Positions 1 to 10,100 are shown, numbered from the stretch's first letter. The stretch is DNA of 44,252 nt from CAYJIX01 sp964370375 (GCA_964370375.1 CAYJIX010000014.1:1-44252), one strand, 5' to 3'. The notes: a model not told the origin generated them from the letters alone. Translations and numbers: made by a program.

Positions 1-1
1 T

Positions 2-3000
2 TGGTCAAGCCAAGACGTTACCGTAACTGTGAATGGCACCAACGATGTTCCTGTCATCGATACCGCCACAGGCGTTCAAGTATCCGAAGCTTACTTTGAA
101 ATGGGTACAAATAAGGATGATGACGACAACTTCCCGAACCAAACCACAGCCTTTGGTACTATTTCCTTCTCTGACGCAGGCAATGGCGATGCTGAATTGT
201 CCTTCAGCTGGAATACAGAACAGCCTGATCTTTGGACCAGTGAAGGTGATAAAGTACAATGGGAAGTAAGCGCAGATGGTTCAAAGCTTACTGGTTATAC
301 TGGTGTGATTGGTGAAAGCTCTTATAAAGAAGTGATTACAGCAGAAAGGGGTTATGATCCTGCTAATCCCGATAATTACGAAGTAATATTCAAAGAGCCT
401 GTAATGCATGATACCCCCAATACTGCTGGTGGTTCTGACTACAACACAGACATTGATAACGACGGAAACTTGAATCCTAACGGAGATGCGCCGGGTGCCA
501 CAGACACGAACCCAAGCCTCAATTTAGGCTTTACGGTCACCAATGGTGCTGGTGGTTATACTTCCGACTCCGTAAGCGTTGAGATCCAAGACGACATTAT
601 TGAGCTGGGCTCGGACAGCGAACAAGTCACCACAGATAGAGAATTTGTTTCTACGAAGTTTGACTTTTCCGGAGAATATGGCAGCGCAAACGTAGCCCTT
701 GACGGCAACGCAGCCTTTGATGACCAAATTACTGATTCTGGTCTTACGTTTAGTGCTGCCAAGGTAAAACTTGATGCCGATGGCAACATAATAGCCAACG
801 AAGCTGGTGAATTACTAGGGGAGCTTGCAGGTAATCAAGAAGTAGTTCTTTATAACCCTTCCAGTGCTGGTTATACCCCCGGTCTTGGTATTGGTGTAGT
901 GGGCGGAACTGGCCTTGATGGTGAAATTGCTCACGATAGAGACACCAACACTTCTGAAGCTCTTGTTATCGAAGTTCCTGATGGTCAGCTTGCCTATGGT
1001 TTCAATATTGAACTCTCCTGTATTACGCACTCAAAAGAAGCAGGTAATTCTACAGTACTTATAGATACAGGCAAGATTGTGCTCTTCAAAGCGGGGGTCA
1101 TAGTTGGTATCTATAACATTGATGGTACGCCTAGTGAAGATGGTAAAGAGCTTGTGACGGAAAACGAATTCACAACCGGTTTTGATACAATTGTTATTTA
1201 CTCTACAAATAATGGTGTTGAAAATGGCTACGATAGTGAGTTTGTAGTCTCTCAGTTTGAATTGATAGCTCCTGAAGATGGTTTTATTGCAAGCCATGAG
1301 GGTTCTTTTTCTATAAGTGGTGCTGACGGTATTGCTTCCATGGAAGTGAAAGAGCTAACATACGGCGATCAAACTGTAGATTTGACCGGAACTGCACCCT
1401 TTACCCTTAATGTTGATGGTGTAGAGCTTACAATTACCCTTGAGAATGGACAGTATATTGCCACTGCCGGCACGGGTGAATCTGCAGAAACATACTTCAC
1501 CCTTGTTCTAGATACCAACGGTAATTGGTTGATGCACCAGTACAAACATCTTAAAGAAAATATCGTTTTTAAAGCTGTTGCCACTGATAAGGACGGCGAT
1601 TTTGCCTACAAAGATGTGACCATTGATACCGATGATGAGCCTTCAGTGACAGTACCAACGGTGGAAACTTCGGACGTTACCCTTTACGAAGAAGTCCTTG
1701 ATGGCGGAACAAAAGATCCTAATGCAGCTGCTGGCGATGTATCTTCTTTCTCCGGCACAGTGATACTTAGCTTCGGCAATGATGGTCTTGCTGATGGAAC
1801 GAATGATAAGGCTTTTGCTTGGGACCTGCCTAATACAGAAGCAGAACCGTTCAATAACCTTAAAACCTCTGCTGACGAAAAATCCATTGATTGGAAGGTT
1901 TCTGATGATGGCCTCGTTATGCAAGGTTTTGTGGAAGGCGATGAAGGTCGCGTTGTTATTAAGGTTGAGCTTAATGGAGCGGCAATCGACGGCAACAATG
2001 GCTATACAGTTACCTTATATGAATCCATTGAACACGATGCGCCTGATGCTGGTATCTTGAACGATGCAAACAGCGATTTGCCCAATAATGATAATGCCGA
2101 CGCCAATCTCCCAACTGACCTCAACTTTGGCTTCACCATTACTGATGCTGATGGCGATACAGCTAAAGGTGAGATTCAAGCGCATATTGAAGATGATATC
2201 ATTGCTATGCGCTCCACGATTAACACTGAGGACTCGAAAACTGTTTCTGTTGATATTGATGATTTTAAGCAGTACCTAGGCTCTGTCAATTCGAAAGAAG
2301 TGGAAATTGGAGGATTGACGTTCACTGCCGGTGTTTTTGATGGCGATTCCTTTGGAGACTCTACCAAGGGCGACAAATTCTTAACTATTTATGAAAAAGG
2401 CTCCGTGGAAGGGATTGGCGTTGCTAACAGGCAGACAATTGGAGGCGGTGGCGGTCAAGTTGACAACACAGGTAATGAACACGAAGCCGTTCAAATTGAG
2501 CTCCCAGTCGGGCAGACAAGCAGTTATGTTACTTTTACGCTAGCAGAATGGAACGGTGGAGGTAACCCAACTGTTGTACTCTATAAAGACGGGGTGGAAT
2601 TAGATGCTAGCCTTTATGAACTTGTGGTTTTCCCTGACAGGAAAGAATTTAAAGTCACTCTGGATAGTGGAGTTTCCTTTGATAAAATTGTCATTGCTAC
2701 GAATGGAAATGGAGCCGATGACTTCGTGCTTGGTAGCATGAGTTTTGAGATGGTCACTACCACTGTAACAGGTACGTTTGACATTGAAGCCGCTGATGGT
2801 TTGGCTGAGCTTGATGTTGCAGTGTTTGCTGCAAACGGTGAAGAATATGTCATGGCATCTGAACCGAGTGGAACAACAACAACCTATACATACACGGATA
2901 CTGATGATGTTTTAGGATTTACACTTACCATAGACCAAGGCAAAGCTCCCATTGAGTGGGTATTTACGCCTAGTGCAGGATTTGAAGAGCAAGCAAAAAT

Positions 3001-3595
3001 CACCTTCACTGCAACCGACAATGATGGCGACAAGACGGAATACACCGTCACCGTTGGATCTGGTACGCTTGCTGGTGAAAGCTTCGATGATGTCCTCTTC
3101 GGGCTTGCCGGCAACGACAAGCTGTATGGCGAAGGCGGCAATGACATGCTCTTTGGCGGCAGCGGCGATGATGAACTCTTTGGCGGAGACGGTAGCGACG
3201 TGCTTTATGGCGGCGCCGGTGCTGATAAGCTGTACGGCGGTTCCGGCAACGATATCCTGTTCATGGATGTGAACGATATCTTGGTGGATGGCGGTGAAGG
3301 CGAAATGGACGTTCTGGTTGGCAACCTTACCAAGGACGAGCTGGAAGACAAACTCCAAGACGGCACCATCACCAATGTTGAAGTTTTGGTTCTTGATGGC
3401 AACGGCACCGTGGATGAAGAGTTTGTCCAAGATAAGCTCCTCAACGCTGACGGAACCTTACAGAACGGCTGGACTGCTGATACGAACTCGTCCATCACAG
3501 CTAATGGCCACACCTATTACGAAGTCACCACAAATGACCCTGCTGCTGATGCCATTACAGTGTTTGTGGAATCAAGCCGTGTTGACATTCCCTAA
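2..3595 (+). CDS. Large RTX / T1SS-143-type adhesin, C-terminal part (5' end outside window)
   Basis: The frame is open to the first base and begins inside a repeat ending in VTVTVNGTNDVPVI, so this is a 5'-truncated view of a larger secreted protein. Two diverged modules of the type found in T1SS-143 proteins are visible at about 140-600 and 1735-2205; each ends in a DxDGD-rich strand followed by a (H/Q)(I)(E/Q)DDII motif. Six nonapeptide RTX repeats (GGxGxDxLx; for example GGNDMLFGG, GSDVLYGGA) lie at about 3101-3263 and should bind calcium outside the cell. The last 110 residues form a non-repetitive acidic tail that would carry the type I secretion signal. The product is very acidic and has no cysteine apart from one in the middle. 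By family it should be exported by an ABC/HlyD/TolC-type system and act as a surface adhesin. No secretion genes are in the window. The RND operon next door is an efflux system, not its exporter. Confidence 0.9.
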   Translation, partial: WSSQDVTVTVNGTNDVPVIDTATGVQVSEAYFEMGTNKDDDDNFPNQTTAFGTISFSDAGNGDAELSFSWNTEQPDLWTSEGDKVQWEVSADGSKLTGYTGVIGESSYKEVITAERGYDPANPDNYEVIFKEPVMHDTPNTAGGSDYNTDIDNDGNLNPNGDAPGATDTNPSLNLGFTVTNGAGGYTSDSVSVEIQDDIIELGSDSEQVTTDREFVSTKFDFSGEYGSANVALDGNAAFDDQITDSGLTFSAAKVKLDADGNIIANEAGELLGELAGNQEVVLYNPSSAGYTPGLGIGVVGGTGLDGEIAHDRDTNTSEALVIEVPDGQLAYGFNIELSCITHSKEAGNSTVLIDTGKIVLFKAGVIVGIYNIDGTPSEDGKELVTENEFTTGFDTIVIYSTNNGVENGYDSEFVVSQFELIAPEDGFIASHEGSFSISGADGIASMEVKELTYGDQTVDLTGTAPFTLNVDGVELTITLENGQYIATAGTGESAETYFTLVLDTNGNWLMHQYKHLKENIVFKAVATDKDGDFAYKDVTIDTDDEPSVTVPTVETSDVTLYEEVLDGGTKDPNAAAGDVSSFSGTVILSFGNDGLADGTNDKAFAWDLPNTEAEPFNNLKTSADEKSIDWKVSDDGLVMQGFVEGDEGRVVIKVELNGAAIDGNNGYTVTLYESIEHDAPDAGILNDANSDLPNNDNADANLPTDLNFGFTITDADGDTAKGEIQAHIEDDIIAMRSTINTEDSKTVSVDIDDFKQYLGSVNSKEVEIGGLTFTAGVFDGDSFGDSTKGDKFLTIYEKGSVEGIGVANRQTIGGGGGQVDNTGNEHEAVQIELPVGQTSSYVTFTLAEWNGGGNPTVVLYKDGVELDASLYELVVFPDRKEFKVTLDSGVSFDKIVIATNGNGADDFVLGSMSFEMVTTTVTGTFDIEAADGLAELDVAVFAANGEEYVMASEPSGTTTTYTYTDTDDVLGFTLTIDQGKAPIEWVFTPSAGFEEQAKITFTATDNDGDKTEYTVTVGSGTLAGESFDDVLFGLAGNDKLYGEGGNDMLFGGSGDDELFGGDGSDVLYGGAGADKLYGGSGNDILFMDVNDILVDGGEGEMDVLVGNLTKDELEDKLQDGTITNVEVLVLDGNGTVDEEFVQDKLLNADGTLQNGWTADTNSSITANGHTYYEVTTNDPAADAITVFVESSRVDIP

Positions 3596-3647
3596 CCTTT
3601 AATAGATTCAGCAGGCTGAAATGTTTTAGCCTAGCATAAGTAACCTA

Positions 3648-3690
3648 AAAGCCCTTGGCCTTTGAAAGAAGGCCAAGGGCTTTTGTTTTT
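3648..3690 (+). terminator. Rho-independent terminator after the adhesin gene
   Basis: A perfect 15-bp stem (3648-3662 with 3669-3683, core GCCCTTGGCC/GGCCAAGGGC) with a 6-nt loop runs into a T-rich tail ending at 3690. It lies 53 bases after the adhesin stop codon and has strong intrinsic-terminator geometry on the plus strand. Confidence 0.92.
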
Positions 3691-4084
3691 GATTGTTTTT
3701 GTTGGCTGTTTTTGTGGCTTTTTAAAGGCAAAAGGCATGCATGCAAAGACATACCACCTGTGCCCTTTATACGCTAAAGGGGAGGTATGCTTTTTATCCT
3801 CGTTTTGTGTGGGGCGTGACTGTGTTGCCAAGCAATGGTAACGTTGTGTTGGTAGCGACGAGCGCACAAGACAAGGTTTTTGCGCCATGATGTCACTGCG
3901 AGAAAAAAAGCTTCGAGATTTTTGTATAAAGAGGTTCTTTTTAACGTTTTTTCGTAGCAGTCTATGTGTTTTGACAGGCTATTTGTGCCCTTTAGGAGAT
4001 GCCTTTAGTCCTTGCTGCAAGTGGGTAACGTTGTGTTGGTCATGGCATTTACACAGGGCAAGGCGTTCATTCACACACCAACAA
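3691..4084. repeat. Non-coding gap with an imperfect internal direct duplication
   Basis: I see no convincing gene in these 390 bases. Two short words recur in the same order: TGTGCCCTTTA at 3759-3769 and 3984-3994, and GGTAACGTTGTGTTGGT at 3837-3853 and 4024-4040, each followed by a related ACA..GCAAGG/ACAAGG stretch. This suggests a decayed duplication of about 100 bases. An 80-codon frame at 3887-4129 has no ribosome site and a Lys/Arg/Cys-rich composition, so it is not called. Confidence 0.45.
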
Positions 4085-4111
4085 AAAAGAGCCGGAAATT
4101 CCGGCTCTTTT
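4085..4111 (-). terminator. Rho-independent terminator of the RND efflux operon
   Basis: A 27-base near-perfect palindrome (arms AAAAGAGCCGGAA and TTCCGGCTCTTTT) lies 31 bases beyond the stop of the outer-membrane factor gene. On the minus strand it is followed by a run of T. The hairpin is nearly symmetric and could also stop transcription arriving on the plus strand. Confidence 0.88.
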
Positions 4112-4141
4112 CATCGTACAATACTATAAACAGCTTGTTTT

Positions 4142-5581
4142 TTACGGTGTTGTTGTTTGAGTTATACTAGATTCATGCAACCCCCCACCAAGGGATTTGT
4201 ACAGGTTGATCATATTGGCATCTCTAGTGGCACGTGCTGTAACAAGGTTGATTTGGGCCGTATACATGGCGCGCTGCGAATCAAGCACTACAAGGTAGCT
4301 GTCAATGCCTTTTTCGTAACGAGTAAAGGACAGGTTGTAGGCATCTGTTGTTGCGTTAAGCAAGGATTTTTGGGCGTTTAGCTGCTCGGTAAGGGTTGCG
4401 CGAAGGGCTAAATTATCAGCGACTTCACGAAAGCCATTCTGAATGGCCCGTTCGTATTCAGCCACAGCAATGTCACGATTGGCCTCAGAAACGCGTAAGT
4501 TGGCCATGTTTTGTCCTGCCGTAAAAATGGGCAGGTTGATGTTTGGCAAAAAGTTCCACATGCCGGTGCCTGCGGAAAACAGGTTTTGAATATCGTTACT
4601 GGCTGTACCCAAGGCCGCAGTTAGGGTGATGCTGGGAAAAAAGCGCGCACGTGCTGCACCAATATTGGCGTTGGCTGCTTGCAGCAGGTGTTCATATTGG
4701 CGTATGTCAGGACGTTTGAGCAATACTTCTGCCGGCAGGCCCACCGGCAACTCCCTCCATGGGGCAAGTTCTGTTAAGGCCTGAGTTGAAATGGAAGCGT
4801 CAGTAACAGGGCTTCCCACAAGCAAGGAAAGTGCGTTTAAATCTGTTGCCACAAGCCCTGTATAGCGGGCAATATCAACGCGTGCGCTATCCACGCTGGT
4901 TTGGGCTTGCTTTAAGTCAAGCTCAGAGGAAACACCTGCGTCATAGCGGCGCTTGATCATGTCATATGAGGCCTGTTGGCTGACCAGGGTTTCTTTTGCA
5001 ATGTTTAAGCGTTCGCGGTCTGCAATGAGCATAAGGTAGGCATTGGCCACTTCACCAAGTAAGGTGATGTGCGTGCTTCTTTTTGCTTCTTCTGTGGCTA
5101 AGAAGTTTTGCAGGGCTTCTTCGGATAGGCTTTGAATTTTTCCAAAAAGGTCTATTTCATAGGTGCTTAGTCCAAAGGTTGAGCTGTACTGACGGTCAAT
5201 AAAAGATTCACCTGTTCCTGACAAATCACCAGAAATCCGTTGTACTTGACCTGCACCGCCTGCTTGCAGATGAGGAAAAATATCGGCACGCTGGATACGG
5301 TACTGAGCCCTAGCACGCTGAATATTAAGCACAGCTATGCGCAGATCGCGGTTGTTTTCAAGGGCAGTGGTTAAAAGGCGTTGTAGCTCAGGATCTGTAA
5401 AAAAATCGCGCCAGCCTATGGTATCGGCATTTGCAATGTCTGATGTTTGCGCCTTAGCAAGGCTTTGATGCGGCCAAGCATTCTCCACAGGCAAATCAGG
5501 TTGTTGATAGTTTGGCGCAAGGCTGCAACCTGTTAAAACGGTCAAGCTAAAAACAAGTACGATAAGGTAACGCAAGGGCAT
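4142..5581 (-). CDS. RND efflux outer-membrane lipoprotein, OprM/NodT family
   Basis: This is the outer-membrane channel of a tripartite multidrug efflux pump (TolC-superfamily outer membrane efflux protein). The frame opens 11 codons further upstream, but the ATG at 5581 is preferred. It has AAAGGA 7 bases upstream and starts directly with a lipoprotein signal (MPLRYLIVLVFSLTVLTGC, lipobox LTGC, Cys19). The mature protein of about 460 residues shows the duplicated family layout with coiled-coil-prone helices (for example around RAQYRIQRADIFPHLQAGG and its second-half counterpart ARARFFPSITLTAALG). It is the last gene of the adaptor-pump-channel operon, 50 bases after the pump gene, and is followed by a terminator. 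Length and motifs fit a complete protein. Substrate range cannot be read from sequence. Confidence 0.93.
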   Translation of the reverse strand: MPLRYLIVLVFSLTVLTGCSLAPNYQQPDLPVENAWPHQSLAKAQTSDIANADTIGWRDFFTDPELQRLLTTALENNRDLRIAVLNIQRARAQYRIQRADIFPHLQAGGAGQVQRISGDLSGTGESFIDRQYSSTFGLSTYEIDLFGKIQSLSEEALQNFLATEEAKRSTHITLLGEVANAYLMLIADRERLNIAKETLVSQQASYDMIKRRYDAGVSSELDLKQAQTSVDSARVDIARYTGLVATDLNALSLLVGSPVTDASISTQALTELAPWRELPVGLPAEVLLKRPDIRQYEHLLQAANANIGAARARFFPSITLTAALGTASNDIQNLFSAGTGMWNFLPNINLPIFTAGQNMANLRVSEANRDIAVAEYERAIQNGFREVADNLALRATLTEQLNAQKSLLNATTDAYNLSFTRYEKGIDSYLVVLDSQRAMYTAQINLVTARATRDANMINLYKSLGGGLHESSITQTTTP

Positions 5582-5631
5582 GATATATTCCTTTACTGCA
5601 AAGTTTGAAGGCAAAAATGTTTTGCCTTTGC

Positions 5632-8600
5632 TTATTGTATGGGTTTATCAAGACTGTGTTTTGGTGCATCCTCAATGCTGTAAGGCTGTTTTTTATTGCC
5701 CATAAACAGCCTTGTCACCACCACAAAGAACAGCGGAATAAAGAAAATACCTAAGGCCGTCGCTGCAAAGGTTCCACCCATAACTGCGGTTCCAATGGCG
5801 TTTTGACTACCGGAGCCTGCTCCTGTGCTCGTAGCCAAAGGCAAAACCCCAAGCAAAAAGGCAAATGATGTCATCAAAATGGGACGAAGGCGCATGCGCG
5901 AGGCTTCAATAGTGGCAGCCAAAAGGTCCTGTCCTTTTTCATGCAATTCCTTAGCAAATTCCACAATCAAGATAGCGTTCTTGGCTGAAAGGCCAATGGT
6001 TGCCAAAAGCCCCACCTGAAAATACACATCGTTGGAAAGGCCTCGTCCCGTGGCAGCCAAAAGGGCTCCAAGCACACCAAGAGGCACCACAAGCAACACA
6101 GAAAACGGCACAGACCAGCTTTCATAAAGGGCTGCTAAACATAAAAAGACGACCAAGATGGACAAGGCATACAGGGCAGGGGCTTGAGATCCGGACATGC
6201 GTTCTTGATATGATAATCCTGTCCATTCATAGCCAATACCCGGATTTAGTTTGGAAATCATTTCTTCCATGGCCAGCATGGCGTCACCGGAGCTTCCGCC
6301 AAGGGCAGGCGCACCTAAGATTTGTACAGCAGGAACGCCGTTGTAGCGTTCTAGGCGAGAGGGCCCATAGGACCATTCTGTTTTGGCAACAGCGGTAAAG
6401 GGTACCATGTCGCCATCGGCATTACGGAAATACCAATAGGAAAAATCATCAGGAGCCATACGAAACGGCGCGTCTGCTTGTACATACACTCTTTTTACGC
6501 GGCCTTTATCAATAAAGTCATCAACATAGGCACTGCCCCAGGCAATGCCCAAAGTGTTATTTATGGATTCAAGCGATAGGCCAAGGGCTTCGGCCTTGTT
6601 TTTATCAACGGCAACGCGCAGTTGCGGTGTGTCCTCAAGGCCATTAGGCCGTACACCCGAAAGCAAAGGATTGGCTGCCGCCATGCCAAGAAGCTGGTTT
6701 CTGTTTTCGATAAGCGCTTCATGCCCAAGGCTTGCACGGTCTTGCAACATAAGGTCAAAACCTGTGGCATTGCCAAGCTCCATCACCGCAGGAGGGGCAA
6801 AGGCAAAGGCTAAGCCCTCACGGATGGTAGAAAATTTTGCCATGGCCCGGCCTGCAATGGCTTCAACGCTTTGCGAGGCTTCACTGCGCGAGTTCCAGTC
6901 TTTGAGTCTGACAAATCCAATGCCTGCATTTTGACCACTCCCTGCAAAACTAAAACCTGCCACAGTCAAAATTGATTCAATGTTGTCTTTTTCATCTTCC
7001 ATAAAGTGTTGTTCAATTTTTTTAAGCACGCTAAGGGTATCTTCCTGCGTAGATCCTGCAGGTAGCTGGATTTGCGTGAACAAAACACCTTGATCCTCAT
7101 CAGGCAAAAAGGCTGTAGGCATGCGCAATATGAGCCAGCCAAGCAATACAACAAGGGCCAAAAAGATTGCCAAAAACCGCTTTGGTCTAGTGATGGTTTT
7201 GTCAACAAGGCCTTGATATTTAAGGGTAGTTCTGTCAAAGCTGCGGTTGAACCAGCCAAAAAAGCCGGTGGTTCTGCCGCCACTATGGGGTTTGAGCATG
7301 GTAGCGCATAGGGCAGGGGTTAATATAACCGCCACCACAACTGAAAGTGCCATGGCAGAAATGATGGTTATTGAAAATTGACGATAAATAACCCCCACAG
7401 AGCCGCCAAAAAAGGCCATGGGCAAAAACACGGCTGACAATACCAAGGCAATACCCACAAGGGCTCCTGTGATTTGATCCATGGATTTACGGGTGGCTTC
7501 TTTTGGTGGTAAATGCTCCTCACTCATGACTCGTTCCACGTTTTCCACAACCACAATGGCATCGTCCACCAACAAACCAATGGAGAGCACAACCCCGAAC
7601 ATGGTTAATGTATTGATGGAAAAACCAAAGGCTGAAAGAACACCAAACGTACCAAGTAAAACAACAGGTACTGCAATGGTGGGGATGAGTGTGGCTCTAA
7701 AATTTTGTAAGAATAGGTACATGACCAAAAAGACCAAAAGCACCGCTTCAAACAGGGTTTTCACAACCTCGTAAATAGAGATACGCACAAAGGGCGTAGT
7801 GTCAAAAGGTTCTACAACACGTAGTCCTTGGGGGAAATACGTCTCCATTTCGGCAAGTTTATCACGGGTAGCTTCAACCGTTGCCAAGGCATTGGCGCCT
7901 GTGGCAAGGTTAATGGCAACGCCTGTGGCAGGCTTGCCATTAAAACGGCTCAAAACAGCATAGCTTTCTGCGCCAAGCTCCACGCGGGCCACGTCTTTAA
8001 GCAGCACCTCTGATCCGTCAGGGTTCGTGCGTAGCAAAACATTTTCAAATTCTTCAACTGTTTGCATCCGTGATTGAGCATTGATGGTGACGTTAAGCTG
8101 TTGCCCGGCTAAAGAAGGCGTTCCACCAATTTGCCCCACGGTGATTTGGGCATTTTGTGCTTGCACGGCACCGACAATGTCTGATGGGATGATGTTAAAA
8201 TTTTCTAGCTTATTGGGATCTAACCAAATCCGCATGGCATAGGGTGAGCCAAAAAGCTGCGCTCCGCCAACGCCCGGCAAGCGACCAAGGGCGTCAAGAA
8301 CGTTGGATGACACATAGTCGGATATATCGGTATCGGTCATACTGCCATCTTCAGACACAAAAGCATATACAATTAAAAAGGAGCTTGACGTTTTACGAAC
8401 GTTAATGCCTTGTTGTTGCACTTCTTGCGGAAGGTTCGGCGTGGCAAGTTGCAGTTTGTTTTGTACTTGTACTTGAGCAATGTCAGGGTCAGCTTGGGCG
8501 TCAAAAGTGAGCTGAATACTGGCTTGTCCTGAAGCATCGCTGGTGGATTTTATGTATAGCAGGTAGTCAATGCCCTGCATTTGCTGTTCTATGACCTGGG

Positions 8601-8784
8601 TTACGGCATCTTCAACCGTTTTGGCCGAAGCACCAGGGTATGTTGCTGTAATTTCTACAGCAGGTGGAGCAATTTGCGGATATTGTGCAATGGGCAGGTT
8701 CAAGATGGACAGGCCACCGGCAAGCATGATGATGATGGAGATAACCCAAGCAAAAACAGGGCGATCAATAAAAAAACGAGCCAT
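5632..8784 (-). CDS. RND multidrug efflux permease, HAE1 family (AcrB/MexB-like)
   Basis: This is the inner-membrane proton-driven pump subunit (1050 residues, AcrB length). The N-terminus MARFFIDRPVFAWVISI is the classic HAE1 opening. The proton-relay pair Asp407-Asp408 lies in transmembrane helix 4 (GLLVDDAIVVVENVERV), at the same numbering as E. coli AcrB. The relay lysine is in GLSAKNAILIVEF (Lys935). Both large periplasmic porter/docking halves are present and 12 membrane helices are expected. The start has AAGGA 5 bases upstream. The gene lies between the adaptor gene (167-base gap) and the channel gene (50-base gap) on the same strand, which makes a complete tripartite set. Hydrophobic and amphiphilic drugs or bile-like compounds are the usual substrates of the family; the actual substrates here are unknown. 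Confidence 0.96.
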   Translation of the reverse strand: MARFFIDRPVFAWVISIIIMLAGGLSILNLPIAQYPQIAPPAVEITATYPGASAKTVEDAVTQVIEQQMQGIDYLLYIKSTSDASGQASIQLTFDAQADPDIAQVQVQNKLQLATPNLPQEVQQQGINVRKTSSSFLIVYAFVSEDGSMTDTDISDYVSSNVLDALGRLPGVGGAQLFGSPYAMRIWLDPNKLENFNIIPSDIVGAVQAQNAQITVGQIGGTPSLAGQQLNVTINAQSRMQTVEEFENVLLRTNPDGSEVLLKDVARVELGAESYAVLSRFNGKPATGVAINLATGANALATVEATRDKLAEMETYFPQGLRVVEPFDTTPFVRISIYEVVKTLFEAVLLVFLVMYLFLQNFRATLIPTIAVPVVLLGTFGVLSAFGFSINTLTMFGVVLSIGLLVDDAIVVVENVERVMSEEHLPPKEATRKSMDQITGALVGIALVLSAVFLPMAFFGGSVGVIYRQFSITIISAMALSVVVAVILTPALCATMLKPHSGGRTTGFFGWFNRSFDRTTLKYQGLVDKTITRPKRFLAIFLALVVLLGWLILRMPTAFLPDEDQGVLFTQIQLPAGSTQEDTLSVLKKIEQHFMEDEKDNIESILTVAGFSFAGSGQNAGIGFVRLKDWNSRSEASQSVEAIAGRAMAKFSTIREGLAFAFAPPAVMELGNATGFDLMLQDRASLGHEALIENRNQLLGMAAANPLLSGVRPNGLEDTPQLRVAVDKNKAEALGLSLESINNTLGIAWGSAYVDDFIDKGRVKRVYVQADAPFRMAPDDFSYWYFRNADGDMVPFTAVAKTEWSYGPSRLERYNGVPAVQILGAPALGGSSGDAMLAMEEMISKLNPGIGYEWTGLSYQERMSGSQAPALYALSILVVFLCLAALYESWSVPFSVLLVVPLGVLGALLAATGRGLSNDVYFQVGLLATIGLSAKNAILIVEFAKELHEKGQDLLAATIEASRMRLRPILMTSFAFLLGVLPLATSTGAGSGSQNAIGTAVMGGTFAATALGIFFIPLFFVVVTRLFMGNKKQPYSIEDAPKHSLDKPIQ

Positions 8785-8951
8785 AAAAATTCCTTGAAGA
8801 TAAAAAGAAAAGTATACGAGTATAAAAAATTATGCCTTTAGCGTTAGCAAAAGTGTTTGAACTGCTGCATAACATCTACTAAAGGGCTTTTGCCCATGTT
8901 AGGGAACGCATACGCACCTCTATGAGCGAGGAACCAAAAAGGCACATGCCC

Positions 8952-10100
8952 TTAAGAGGCTTTGGCAGGTAGAGCCTTAACAGGTATGCCCGGGCGAATT
9001 CGTTGCAAATTATCAACAATCACCACATCGCCACTGGCTAGGCCCTTGGTAACAACCCAATTGTTTCCGTGGCTTCGTGGAGTTGTAATTGAACGACTGG
9101 CCACAGTGCCGTTTTCAACAACATAGACCAAGGGATCTCCCTTACTGTCGCGCACAACAGCACGTTGTGGGATGAGGACTGCGTTTTCATCCACACCTTC
9201 AGTCACTTCGGCGCGCACATACAAATTGGGCAATAAATCGAAACGAGGATTGGGGAAAACGGCACGCAAGGTCACCATGCTGGTGCTTGGGTCAACGCTT
9301 ACATCAGTAAATTCAAGTGTTCCTGTGCGGTCGTACTCTGATCCGTCCTCAAGGCGCAATTTAACAACAGCTTGTTGGGAACCGTCTTTTTGTAGCGACC
9401 CACTTTCAAACGCTTTTTTTAAACGAAGAAGTTCCGCGCTTGATTGAGTCATGTCCACATACATGGGGTTAAGCTGTTGGATCGTGGCTAGGTTTGTGGC
9501 TTGATTTTCAGTAACAAGCGCGCCCGGTGTGACGTTTGATTTGCCAATGCGGCCTGATATGGACGCTGTAACCTTGGTATAGTCAAGGCGAATGCGGGCG
9601 TTTTCAAGGGCAGCTTTGCTCACTTGCACATCAGCCAAGGCTTGCTTGTAGGTTGCTTCTGCGTCTTCAAATTCCTGACGGCTCACCGCGCTGACAGCGA
9701 CTAAATCTTTAAAACGATTGTATTTTAAACGATGCGGTTCAATGTTGGCCTGAGCTTTGGCAAGGCTTGCTTTGGCACTGTCGTAAGCAGCTTGGTAAAT
9801 GGCAGGGTCAATTTGATACAATACATCATCTTGCATAACGTCGGTGCCTTCGCGAAAAAGGCGCGATTGGACGATGCCAGAAACTTGTGGGCGTACTTCT
9901 GCCACCTGAAAGGGTGTTGTGCGTCCCGGCAGCTCTGTTGTATAGACAACGCGTTGCGGCGTAACAGTGATGGTGCCTACCTCAAGCTGAGAAGCTTGCG
10001 GTCCTGTGGCTACCTTATCGTTTGCGTCACAGCCGACAAGTCCGAAAAAGGCAAGGAAAATGACAAAAAAGGCCTGAGAACAAAATGAGATAACTTTCAT
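8952..10100 (-). CDS. RND efflux periplasmic adaptor (membrane fusion protein), AcrA/MexA-like
   Basis: This is the periplasmic adaptor that joins the pump to the outer-membrane channel. It has a lipoprotein signal with lipobox LVGC (Cys24) and then the membrane-proximal/barrel/lipoyl order: the lipoyl half motif PQVSGIVQSRLFREGTDV at about 70-87, a coiled-coil hairpin (AKASLAKAQANIE to AALENARIRLDYTKV) and the second lipoyl half ISGRIGKSNVTPGALV. At 382 residues it is family length. It is the first gene of the operon; AAGGAT precedes the ATG. It is divergent from the TetR gene, with a shared 310-base control region, so repression by that regulator is the simplest expectation. Confidence 0.95.
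   Translation of the reverse strand: MKVISFCSQAFFVIFLAFFGLVGCDANDKVATGPQASQLEVGTITVTPQRVVYTTELPGRTTPFQVAEVRPQVSGIVQSRLFREGTDVMQDDVLYQIDPAIYQAAYDSAKASLAKAQANIEPHRLKYNRFKDLVAVSAVSRQEFEDAEATYKQALADVQVSKAALENARIRLDYTKVTASISGRIGKSNVTPGALVTENQATNLATIQQLNPMYVDMTQSSAELLRLKKAFESGSLQKDGSQQAVVKLRLEDGSEYDRTGTLEFTDVSVDPSTSMVTLRAVFPNPRFDLLPNLYVRAEVTEGVDENAVLIPQRAVVRDSKGDPLVYVVENGTVASRSITTPRSHGNNWVVTKGLASGDVVIVDNLQRIRPGIPVKALPAKAS

Noticed and set aside
3887..4129. An 80-codon plus-strand frame starting MMSLREKK
   Set aside because: There is no ribosome site, it overlaps the terminator at its end, and its composition is unlike a real protein.
5682..5713. AAGGCTGTTT/AAACAGCCTT inverted repeat near the 3' end of the RND pump gene, resembling the repeat-family ends
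   Set aside because: It lies within the coding sequence, lacks the AAAAAG extension and interior, and the codons read normally, so it is probably coincidence.
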